Of a stretch of 64,000 nucleotides of DNA, positions 47,228-56,948 are shown one piece after another. Source of the stretch: Turnera subulata (taxonomy: Eukaryota; Streptophyta; Magnoliopsida; Malpighiales; Passifloraceae). Every line of letters begins with the position of its first letter. Position 1 is the stretch's first letter. Position numbers and translations under genes: made by a program. The stretch is from NCBI GenBank assembly GCA_028386065.3, contig JAKUCV010000970.1:62001-126000 (forward strand). The letters are read 5' to 3'. The notes beneath the pieces were generated by a model. That model ran no database searches, had not been told where the DNA came from, and saw only the letters and a list, made by a program, of their open reading frames with translations.

Positions 47228-47653
47228 ATAATCAGATGCCTGGATTTGATCTTTTCTCACCTGCAATGGGCACTGAATTTCTTCCAAACCCAACAAATTT
47301 TAGTCCCTGAAATCGGTACAGAAATAGACATAAGCTACCACACAAAGGTTGATCAACCAACTGAATGTGCCGTGTGCCTGTGCAAGGTTGAAGAAGGCGA
47401 AGAGATTAGGGAGCTAAGGTGCAATCATATCTTCCATAGAGTTTGCTTGGATAGATGGATAGAGTACCGGCACTCGACGTGCCCGCTTTGCCGGGAGTCC
47501 ATCGTTCCATGCACGGAGGACAGTCACCGGACTTGGAGCAGAGCTGCTAGTGTTCAAGTTTTGTACTTTTTTTTTTTTTATGCTAATCGAGACTTTATTC
47601 AAATAGATGAACAAGTCATACAGTTACAGAGTAAGAAAAGTCCATGCCATTGA
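47228..47653 (+). pseudogene. RING-H2 copy 2, start codon lost and 3' end replaced by LINE DNA
   Basis: Codon-for-codon homologous to copy 1 over the first 110 or so codons, with an intact RING finger (CAVC ... CNHIFHRVC ... CPLC). The initiator ATG of copy 1 (43017) is ATA here (47228-47230), and no in-frame Met follows before the RING domain; the nearby ATG at 47236 is in another frame. After SVQVL the frame runs into the antisense poly(A) and body of a 5'-truncated LINE, adding an unrelated tail up to the stop at 47653. Probably non-functional. Confidence 0.8.
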
Positions 47654-48029
47654 GTGAATGGCAGGGACACCCCATGAGTAACCTATAGAGCTAAAAAAGA
47701 TACAGAATTACAATAACAGCAGGTTACAATAAACAAATCTAACACCAAGCTTTAGTCAAAACGTCTGTGCACACCCTTCCATCGTTTTAGGACATCAACC
47801 GAAGCAAGGATGCTATAATGGGAATATGGGAATTCCGGCTGCAGGGATTTAATCCACCAAAAAACTCTGCACACTGTTTGATCGAAAAGGCAATCCCATT
47901 GAATGACTTCGTTGTTGAAGAAACTTTTATTCCTTGCAGACCAAAGCGACCAAAACGCAGAGAAGCCAAGCATCATACAAATAGATCTTCTTGAAGGGGA
48001 GTCCTCCAACCAGGGCCATTGAGATAGCC
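47565..48029 (-). mobile_element. 5'-truncated LINE insertion in RING-H2 copy 2
   Basis: About 465 bases absent from unit A. On the minus strand they encode a LINE ORF2 C-terminus (MLGFSAFWSLWSARNKSFF and VCRVFWWIKS) and end in a 13-nt A tail (T run at 47567-47579). The W-x-x-W-x-A-R-N motif is typical of plant LINE ORF2 ends. A clear target duplication was not found. Confidence 0.8.
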
Positions 48030-49107
48030 AATGATGATAGATGGTGGCTCAGATGAATTTTTGGGGATAGATAGATGCATCCCCGAATAAGATTATTTAA
48101 AATTCTCCACACCCTCCATGTATAATTCCGCTCTTTTTCACCTTCTATCCAAGCATACTTAAAGATAATTAACCTTTTATGTTAAGCACAAGCTAAAAGA
48201 CATCATTGTGATGCATGCAGACTATACGCGCCTTTTTTATTCTGCATTTGCATGCTTGTATATAGAATAATTTGGGAGCTTTACATTGCATGCGGGAATA
48301 AATTTTTAATCGTATCTTTAAAAAAGAAGGAAGGTTATCATTCTTCTTGCTAGTTGCTATAACTAATCTTAAACTGATTCTATTGTTAATACTTTCTTGC
48401 AACTAGCTTCCTCTATTTTGGACAAAATGGAATCTAAACTAAACAAATACGAGATATAAATGGTCATAAGCATGCGAGAATCTGGGCATTTCAGGTGGTG
48501 TAGTGTAGGGTAGCCCATCATTATCACATCACACAGGCGTTGGAATTTGAAAAGGCCAGCGGCTCTTATGGATCGGCGCCTCATACCCAATTGTTGTAGA
48601 CTGGGCCAATACTATGCACATATATATATAGCAATCGTTGTTGTTATTTTGACATTTTGAGATTCCAAGGAGTGGGAACTTTTATAAGTTTATTAATGAG
48701 TGTGTGCGCCTTAAATAGAGCTAGATATAAGCACCTGATCATTCCATTAAATTTGTAGTTTTGGATTCATTAAGCCTGGAGGGTACATTCTAGAGAAGAC
48801 AGAGATGGGACGGGAGCTAACTACGTACACAAGGCAGGTTGAAAGGAGGTACGTGAGCGGTTGGAGGTAAAGGAGAAAGAATATGATGAGAACAAAGTGA
48901 AAAGGGCAACTTTTGTAGAGACTAGGCTTAAAGACTCTTCGGGCAATGGGCATTGTATGCTCCTTTCATCCTCTTATTGTATTCTCCTTACTTCCTCTCC
49001 TAATCTAATCTTCTTCATTCTAAATCAATCAAATAGCTAGCTTGGCCCGAATTTTGGTACAATATTAAGAGCTTTTTAATTAGTCCAAGCCGTTCTCGAG
49101 CTAGCTA

Positions 49108-49530
49108 AAAGGTCTTATTTAGCCGTTCCGATTAAAAGGTCTTATTTTTAAGGTCCTTAATTAAAAGGTCTTTTTTTAAAAGGTTTATATTGTACTTCTT
49201 ATTTTTAAGGTCCTTAATTAAAAGGCCTTCTTTTAAAAGGTTTATATTATACTCCTTCTTTTGAGATTTCTACAAGCCTTATTTTTAAGGTCCTTAATTA
49301 AAAGGCCTTCTTTTAAAAGGTTTATATTGTACCTTTTTTTTAAGATTTCTCTACTCCCCAATTAAAAGGTCTTATTTTTAAAGTCCTTAATCAAAAGACC
49401 TTCTTTTAAAAAGTTTATATTGTACTCCTTGTTTTTAAGATTTTCCTACCCCCTGATTAAAAGGCCTTATTTTTAAGGTCTTGTTAACAAAAGATGTCCC
49501 CTTGTAAAGGTCTTGTTAACAAAAAAAATT
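49108..49530. repeat. Minisatellite-like block with about 100-bp units
   Basis: Repeats of TTATTTTTAAGGTCCTTAAT, TAAAAGGCCTTCTTTTAAAA and GGTTTATATTGTAC with spacer CTTCTTTTGAGATTTCTAC. Four to five imperfect units. Absent from unit A. Confidence 0.85.
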
Positions 49531-50205
49531 TTATGACACCGTCACACCTATCGCCATGAGTTGCGGTAACAAAAATTTTAGAAGGAAGAAACAATTTTTG
49601 ATTCTCTTTCCTTTACTAATAATGATAACAGAGGTTTCTAGAGGACCTTACAACTTGGGTCTTATATCGCCCTGAGTTAAGATAACAAAAAAAAAAACCT
49701 CTAGAAAAAAGAGAGTCATGTGTCAAAAAAAGAAAAATGAATAAAAATGATCAGGATTTATGTCCTTTCTAATAAATGAAAGAAAAATGATCGTCGATAC
49801 TAAAAAAAATATATAGCCGGAATCTCAAACTAAGTTAGCTGCATCATGTAGTTGAATAGGAAACGGTTTCTTCTCTTTTGTTTCCAAAAAATACATGTAT
49901 TGTCCCAAGAGAGTCTTTTTTGTTTTGGTATAGGTCTCTTCATGACTTTCAAGGTGGAAGTAACTGTGTAGCAGTGTTTATACTAATAACTTAATCAGTT
50001 TGAACTGGTATATATAATTAATTAAATAAGCATACGTAGAAGTTTCTCACAATATTTAGAGACATAGGTGGATTTGGCATTGTCCAAAATGAAATGCTCG
50101 TGAGATGATCCAAATGAATTTTGCTTTTGTGTGTGGTTTAAAGAGTAAAGCATTAACAAACGTTGACGTAATTGTTATGAAAAATCAGTCCATGAGCTAT
50201 ATTGC

Positions 50206-50500
50206 CATCAAATGATGGTTTCGCTTGGACACTTTATATTCCCAAAATTTTGAAGCTTCCATTAATTGTCCACTACGGTCTCTTCATTCTACACCAACAG
50301 TTACAAACCAACACCAAAATTTGGAGCAAGCAGAACAGTGCTTGATTTCAATAGACTCCTAAAAAATCTTCCAATCAAAAAATGAGAAATAAAAAATTCT
50401 TCAACTACTGAATACTACCAAACTTTAATGATCAAAGCCTGAAATCGCCTAACTTCAACAACCAAAAAGCCTCAAATCAAAATAGCTTCATATCTACAAA
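50206..50500. repeat. Remnant of PERK 5' flank
   Basis: Diverged direct copy of 29608 to about 29920 (shared runs CATCAAATGATGG, GAAGCTT, CAGTGCTTGATTTCAA, AATGATCAAAGCCTGAAATC). The PERK coding region is absent on the low-coordinate side, so this is an orphan leader. Confidence 0.8.
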
Positions 50501-50830
50501 CATAACAACGACTAATATGAACACTTCCACTGCTACAGGTTCTACACTATGACGTCGAATAAATAGAAACCGAATAAATAGAAATCCATACCTAGTTAAT
50601 TAGAACAAAAAGATATACCAGATATCATAGTAAGTAGAATACAGGAATTCATTGAATCCAGTTGTCATAGCAAGTAAGTTATCAGATCAATTATTCAATC
50701 AATCCAACCCAAAAGGAATAGACTGACCTAGTTTCAGAAGTCTAAATCAGAAATCTAAATTGGAGTCTTACCATAGACTGACCTTTGATTAAGCGCATGA
50801 AACAGAAGTCTAAACATATCAGAGTCTTAC

Positions 50831-51186
50831 CTAGTTGTTGCAGAGGCGGATCGTGGAAAAAAAAATTAGGGGGCCAAATCATGTATTAAAAATTTTTGGA
50901 AGGGCCAAATTAAGTAGGAAAAAAATTAAGAGGGGTCTTTTGGGTTGCATTCTTTTTTCTAAAACATTAACATTGCGTGGATGAGGGGCAGATCAAAAAA
51001 AAAGTCAAAAAAAATGAAAAATAAAGGAAAAAAAGCAAGACTCAAACCTATGTTCATCATAATCTATAACACTCACTTAACCACCAAGCCATCTACTATT
51101 TTATGTGATATTATTACCATAAATGGATGAAGTTCGGATTCTAGGGAGGCCAGGGCCCTCCTTGCTCCCAGATCCGTCCCTGTGTG
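50831..51186. mobile_element. hAT-like inverted-repeat DNA interrupting LINE copy B
   Basis: The right end (GATCCGTCCCT up to 51181) is the inverse of GAGGGGCAGATC near 50982 (9 of 12) and of CAGAGGCGGATC at about 50834. LINE sequence homologous to copy A resumes on both sides of 50982-51181, with 8-bp flanks GCGTGGAT/GTGTGGAT (7 of 8). This fits a roughly 200-bp hAT-type MITE; the outer CAGAGGCGG may belong to a second, related end. Confidence 0.45.
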
Positions 51187-51610
51187 GATTACATCCTTCT
51201 TTGGGCTTAAAATTGAATTATTTTGTTACTTTTGTGTTTGGTTTAGTTGGTAATTTCTCTGCTTATTTGGGTATTGCTGCCAAGAAGCTTGCACAGTTAT
51301 TTATTATTGGCCAAGGGTTGTTTTTGGTTTGGGATAGGCTTCTTTATGGTGGCGTTGGAGTCAGATTATTTGCAATGGGCGGCATTGGCTATGGTGTCCC
51401 ATGGGATGCCGATGATTCACCCTCTATATGTTCTCTCATGTTATACGTGAGGGTAATTTTTGTGCCCATGTTTTGGCTAAACATGGTTATGGGACGCTCC
51501 TTCTGCCTGATCATTCTTCTTTGCTGCATGCCAATGCTACCACTAAAGTGGTGTAAGCATATTCTATTAATTACTCTTCACTTTTTGAATTTGATGTACT
51601 AAAAAAAATA
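51187..51610 (+). mobile_element. LINE ORF2 RNase H-like fragment, copy B
   Basis: Similar to 46540-47013: ALAMVSHGMPMIHPLYVL and an AKHG stretch, followed by a short A run (CTAAAAAAAATATCTCC at about 51598-51613). Frames are broken by indels. Confidence 0.6.
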
Positions 51611-51829
51611 TCTCCACCTACTGCTGAAATTGTTCACAACTTGATAATATGCATTTGGTTCTTGCATTATTAGGCTCGGTCAATTTTGCTCCACTACACT
51701 TTCTTCAAACATCCCGTCACCACATAATAAAAAAAATAGTATATCCTCCTCTCCTGTCATGTCATGTCCCATACTCGATCGTCTTTATTTTTCTGTCTTT
51801 CTATTCCCGGCTGATTATCTCCCGTACGA

Positions 51830-51872
51830 GATTCACCATTTTTTTTTTATGCTAAAACATGATTCACCATTT
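51830..51872 (-). mobile_element. 20-bp micro-retroinsertion with target duplication
   Basis: GATTCACCATT occurs at 51830-51840 and again at 51861-51871. Between them lie 8 T bases and ATGCTAAAACAT. Read on the minus strand this is a 12-base tail plus poly(A), like the 3' end of the LINE at 47567-47585 (T run then ATGCTAATCG). Confidence 0.6.
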
Positions 51873-54350
51873 ATCTGTCCCCCCCTTTTTTTTTCCTTTA
51901 ATTAAGAGCATACCTGAGAATTAAACCTCTAAGATTTGTATATTGACTGAATACAACTTGGAGATAGTATAGATCGAATTAAACGAATCGAGCCAGTAAG
52001 GGATACGTAGCTGGCTAGGGCTGCCGAAACTAATTATATATTGATTTGGAAATTAAGCGCAAAATTTTAAAAGTTTAACCAGGTTATCATAAAATCCCTT
52101 CAAGTAATTAAATTAAATTAACCCCAAAAGTTAACTACTTCTGTGATTGTGTTACGTCATGTTTGTTTGAATGCAACGGAAAAAAAAGAATTTTTTATAG
52201 CTGTCTATCGTTTTTAGGAGAGGGGGATAGATAGACAATATTCTATCAAATTAAGGTCACTTTTGTGTTTTTTTTTTTTTTTCTTCCAATGATAATCGTG
52301 TATGTTGTATTCATGTCAAAAAGTTAAAATTACAAAAATGTCATGGTAAGCCATATTAGCATATATAAAGGGTACACTAAAGTAGTAAAACGCAAAGCCA
52401 CAATGGTTTCCAACTCTCTTGAACGGCTCTGCTGAATTCTGGACCAAACCGCGCTGCTGTAAGGAAACGCTGGCTGGGTGTTCTTGTTGGTGGTTTTTTC
52501 GGGTACGTTCTTAGTTTCTCTTCTCCCTGAGGCAGCAGTAGAGTCAACGTCATTTCTATTCCGACAAGGACCGGTTGGTCTACCAGGTTTCTCATCGATC
52601 GCGATCCGGTTCCGTTTTCGGTCCAGTGAAAGCACAAAACCAGTGATATACTGCTGCTGCCGAGGGTTTAGGGTTAGCACTGTTCATGCATCTTCTCTTT
52701 TTTCCATTTGCAGGACTCAAACGGGGCCGCGGCACTTGACTTGTCTTTTGACTCAAATAATTGGGTCCTGTTGTGCCTTGTTTTATTATTAGCTTATCAT
52801 CAGGTTAAAGACAGCACTGAGTTTGTTGTGTATAAAAAAAATAATAAAATTGAAAGACAGTACTCATACATAATTATAGAGATACGTGATAATGTAGCTA
52901 GCAAGACTGATTAAAGATCAAAGCATCAATTTATCTAGGCTTATTTTCTACTAAAAGATTTTCACGTGTAATTGACAAAAGCCATGTATCTCCTCTTGTT
53001 AATTTCTTCACCGAATTAATCGTCCCCCATGAGTAGGATTTGACGAACACAAAAATTGACTATATATATCTGTATAGAAAAAAAGATGTAGAATACTGGA
53101 TCCAATACACCTGATCAGTTCGATCTATATATATATTGTTCTCTGATGATACTCATCATGACATCTAATGTGGGGAACCGGCATGAGCATGAGTACTGCT
53201 TAATGAATTATCAATTTCAAGAGTGTGATTAACAACAATGTTATAAATTAAGACTAATCTTTGACTATATATTATTAATTTATTATATAACAAACATGCA
53301 AACCGCCATCAAGAACGAATGAGAAAAAAGGAGGAGTCTTAAACCAAACGTTTATATTTCTCTGTTATCCATGACTAATACTTGTGGAAAAGCACTGTAT
53401 GTATAAATTTAAGGAAGACTCAGACACAGTAAGTGGAGACTGGAGAGTCAAAGAAAAAAATATTAAACCAATATTAAACGGAGCAATAATGATAAGAATA
53501 GTCTCCATATACTAATTATAAGTAATTATATTCATCTACTATTCTTAAATGATTACTATTTGGTCCCGCATGGTTAAATTGGAAATTAGCTAATGTAGCA
53601 GACTAAATGTATTAACAATCCAACAATTTTATAGGATCCACATACATTAGTTTGTCACTGAAGTTAATCTCCAAATCATGCCGAAAGACCAAATTAATCA
53701 GAAGAATAAAGAGACATAATTAATCGTAATTAGTATAAAGAAACTGTTATTAACATTACATTATTTATTTATTTATAGTTGGATGAACAAACATATATTT
53801 AATTCGAATATTAAACCAGAATTCGAGCAGCCTCCCACGTGTTTAAACCATTGAAATGAAATAAAGATGTAGGTTAGAAATTAGACGGCGGGAACATTAT
53901 TTTATTGTCCTTTGACGGTTCCTGTGTTGGATTTTAAGGTTAAATCCATCCCGTGGAAAATAATAGAGCACAAGTGGAGAAATTGTTGCCCTTTTTGACG
54001 TTGTTATCTTTTGAAGATTGGACCAGAGACAATCTACTACTGTTCCGCTCTGTTGCTTTCACTAATTTGCTTTGTCAGGTTATGATCATATGCATTGCAT
54101 GTACTGGTAAAAGTTGTTTTTGTTAATAACTCCAAAGCTAAAGTTAAGTCTAAAAATGGAAATTAATTAAAGAGTTAATTGCTTTTTGTGAAACATAATA
54201 TACACACATAGATCTCAAGTGTATCATAACATGCACCAACTTGGCGGGCGCCTGATGTTGTGGGTTAAATATATCACGTCGAGTCTATTTTGTCTGTGAT
54301 GGCAAAAGTTGCTTTAGAATTTACTTTACCCTTTTTTTTCCCATGCAATC
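51873..54350. other. Gene-poor DNA
   Basis: AT-rich except 52400-52760, where GC is higher and open frames exist on both strands (for example 52330-52680 minus, 52478-52792 plus). None shows a domain, so I do not call a gene; a small gene or an exon of a non-coding RNA is possible. Confidence 0.4.
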
Positions 54351-54360
54351 TCTATAAAAA
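54351..54360 (+). promoter_or_regulatory. TATA box upstream of RING-H2 copy 3
   Basis: TCTATAAAAA, a good plant TATA box, 166 bases before the ATG at 54527 and followed by a CA-rich likely start region. Confidence 0.6.
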
Positions 54361-54526
54361 CCCATCTCCTTTAGCTCTAACACACAACATATGAAACATA
54401 CATTGAACCTGTTTTTTACCCCTTGTATCTATTTTGCAAGCTCTTCTTCATCTTCTAATTAATAAACTTCTTTTATCCATTTTGTGACTCTTAAACCAGT
54501 TTCTCTAGCTACTAATTAAATTAATC

Positions 54527-54790
54527 ATGTTGATGAAATACCTAAACCTGATAGCCACTCACTTGATGTGGGCATTTAATTTCCTGCTTTACTCTCCCTT
54601 CTTCCCTGATTACAGTATATACTACTACAAGAAGATAGAAGAAGAAGAAGAAGAACTGAGCATAGGAAGAGTCACGGAAGCCACAGACAGAGAATGTGCA
54701 GTGTGCCTAAGCAAACTCGAGGAAGGAGAAGAGATAAGAGAGCTGCGGTGCTTAGTACAGAAGGTGTCTCAAACGAATCTATCTACCTAG
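54527..54790 (+). pseudogene. RING-H2 copy 3, truncated in the middle of the RING domain
   Basis: An 87-aa frame with a normal start and promoter. It keeps the N-terminal hydrophobic part (LNLIATHLMWAFNFLLYSPF), a Glu-rich run encoded by a (GAA)n tract at 54637-54655, and the first RING cysteines CAVC plus ELRC. After that Cys the sequence changes to LVQKVSQTNLST and stops. The H-x2-H-x2-C and CPLC ligands are gone, so zinc binding and E2 binding should fail. Either a deletion within the exon or a short regulatory product. Confidence 0.7.
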
Positions 54791-55917
54791 CCCATGGCCG
54801 TAAGCTGTACAGGTGAAACGGCCCTGTTGAATCGGGGTGCTTCTCGTCGTAGTAGGAGACTACTAGTACTCCCACCACCTCATCTTAACAACGACAAGTT
54901 CAAACCAAGAAAGTGAAGAATACTATTGGCGCTATGTACCACCAATGCTAAAGAGATATATATAGTGGTTATGTTTAATGGTTTACGAAGCAATAATATT
55001 CTTGCACTAGATTATGTACATTAAGTACTTCATGTCTATGTCATGTGTATGCTGCCTTCTATGTATATGGTCAAGCTGGGGAGTGTTAATCTAGAGGACC
55101 ATCAATAGCTATATTAGATCGAGCATGTACTGGTCCTGCTCTTCATCTGAATTAACTTCTCCCATTTCTTACATTTTTTTCAGTGGAGTACTAGTAGATT
55201 TACGTTGGCTTTTTTTCTTGCTTCCAACATTTTCACTTTTTGGAACATTTCTGAATTTATGAGCATATAGCTAGCTAGGTTAATTAGTCTTCATTATCAT
55301 CAAATAAGTATGTGCAATATACTCTGATAGAGCACTTGCATCTCATGAAAATCTAGAATGGAAAAGTTGAGGGCCAAGTAAATTTCTGTTGCTTCCATGG
55401 TTTAAGTTATCCGGATAAGAATGATAGAGAAAGCAGATAATGGCAAAGGAAGAATCTAAAAATTTTAATTGATTAGAAGTTCGGAAAGTGTAGTAAAAGG
55501 AGTTAATTATGGAAGAAACAACAGAATTTTCATCGAAAAATCTATCTCTTGATGGGTCATAGCAATAAAAAAATCATGTTAACATAAAAAATACAAAATC
55601 ATATTTGCAAATTAAATCACTCAAAATTCTGAAATTCTGTGAAAAATTCTAATTAACTTTAAAAGTGAGATGTGAAAGAAGTTAAATGGCCTCAGCCCAC
55701 AGGCCATCATACTTATGAATATGAGAGAAATATTCTTTAGTTAATTAATTAAAAGTACTGAATTCATATTTTATATGCAGTTAATCCGTTTTGCATTACC
55801 CTTTGTCTGTTCCTCTTTCACTTGGGGCTGGATGTGTTTTTATAGTTCAATAGGTTTCGTTAGCATAAGAAAGATGGATTTCCTAATTTACTGGAAAATT
55901 TAGCAGGTTTTGCCATA
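54791..55917. other. Downstream non-coding DNA
   Basis: It begins with a stretch that may be the old 3' end of RING copy 3 and continues as AT-rich DNA. No gene supported. Confidence 0.5.
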
Positions 55918-55918
55918 T

Positions 55919-56948
55919 CTCTTTGAGGGTCATTCTATGGTGCTCCATGGTACTCACCATAATTATTTTTTATTAATTAAATTTTATATAATATTAATTT
56001 GAAGAATTCAAATAATAATAAATACTTTCCTTAGTTAAGAATATTTTTATTTCCATTTTAATTAAAAATTTAAATATATAATTTATTTGAAAACTAATAA
56101 GAGTTGGGTGACCTATTCATTTTAGGAGGTCGACCTAATAATTATTAATGGGTCAACCTATTAAAATCACAGGTCGACCTAATAAGTCGTTTAAATTAAC
56201 AGGTCAACCTATTAGATAGCAAATACATTTTTTGGGTGGAGGTCGACCTTTCAAATTCACAGGTCCATCTCTTAATTAAACAGGTTGACCTTTTCATCCA
56301 AATAGGTCGACCTTATAAAATTCAATAGTTAGATAAAAATGGTAACCTAAATTACAACGAATCAATCTTCAATTAATCAGGTCGACCCCTTCAGTTAATC
56401 AGGTCGATCTTTCACAATTAAACAAGTCTATACATATTAGGTTAATACCTTCAAAAATATAATAGGTCGATCACTTCGATTAACAGGTCAACCTTATATA
56501 GATCCTTCAACGGTGACCATAAAAAAAAATATATAATTAGGTCGACCCCTTCGATTAACAGGTCAACCTTAACATGAATATTGATAGGTTAACCTATAAG
56601 CTAATGAGTATATATTGATAGGTTAACCTATAAGCTAATGAGTAGACTTTTTTATTAAATCTCCAAAATAAAGCATATACTTATAAAATTGTTAGGTCGA
56701 CCTATAAAAGTTACTAGGTCGACCTCTTATTAAGAAGAATAACGGCTACCAATATATAACGGCTATCATAATATCTGGAATCTTACCATCTTGGATGGGT
56801 TCCTACCTAAAATTTTTTTTATTATAAATAAAAAAAATATTTAAAAAAATATTATTATAAAATTACTATATCCAACGATCATTATTTAACCACATAATCG
56901 CGTGAGTACCATACTCATGGAGCACCAGAGAAAAATTCTCTCTTTGAG
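55919..56948. mobile_element. Non-autonomous Mutator-like element (MITE) with palindromic motif array
   Basis: CTCTTTGAG flanks the element on both sides (55919-55927 and 56940-56948), a 9-bp target duplication as expected for Mutator-like elements; one more flanking T matches on each side. Terminal inverted repeats share TGGTGCTCCATG and GGTACTCAC (55937-55960 and its complement at about 56903-56928), imperfect at the very ends. The 1.0-kb element encodes nothing. Its middle carries about 17 copies of GGTCGACC or its CpG-decay variants. Confidence 0.82.
56100..56735. repeat. Array of palindromic GGTCGACC-type motifs
   Basis: Motifs AGGTCGACCT, GGTCAACC, GGTTGACC, GGTTAACC and GGTCGATC recur every 20-60 bases, about 17 in all, separated by AT-rich non-identical spacers. 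Two of them sit in a 36-bp exact tandem repeat (TGATAGGTTAACCTATAAGC, near 56579-56645). Confidence 0.9.

Larger units (their letters stand above)
47052..50175. repeat. Tandem duplication, unit B (RING-H2 copy 2 and downstream DNA)
   Basis: Second copy of 42837-45715. Private features: a 3' LINE insertion in the RING gene (about 47565-48029), and a roughly 640-bp block with a minisatellite (49108-49750). It lacks the 714-bp insertion and the poly-C tract of unit A. Confidence 0.9.

Noticed and set aside
52330..52792. Overlapping frames on both strands in a GC-richer patch
   Set aside because: No domain, splice pattern or family resemblance; either strand could be chosen equally well.
56100..56735. 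CRISPR-like array
   Set aside because: Motifs are 8-10 bp, palindromic, irregularly spaced and inside a plant transposon; this is not a CRISPR repeat-spacer structure.
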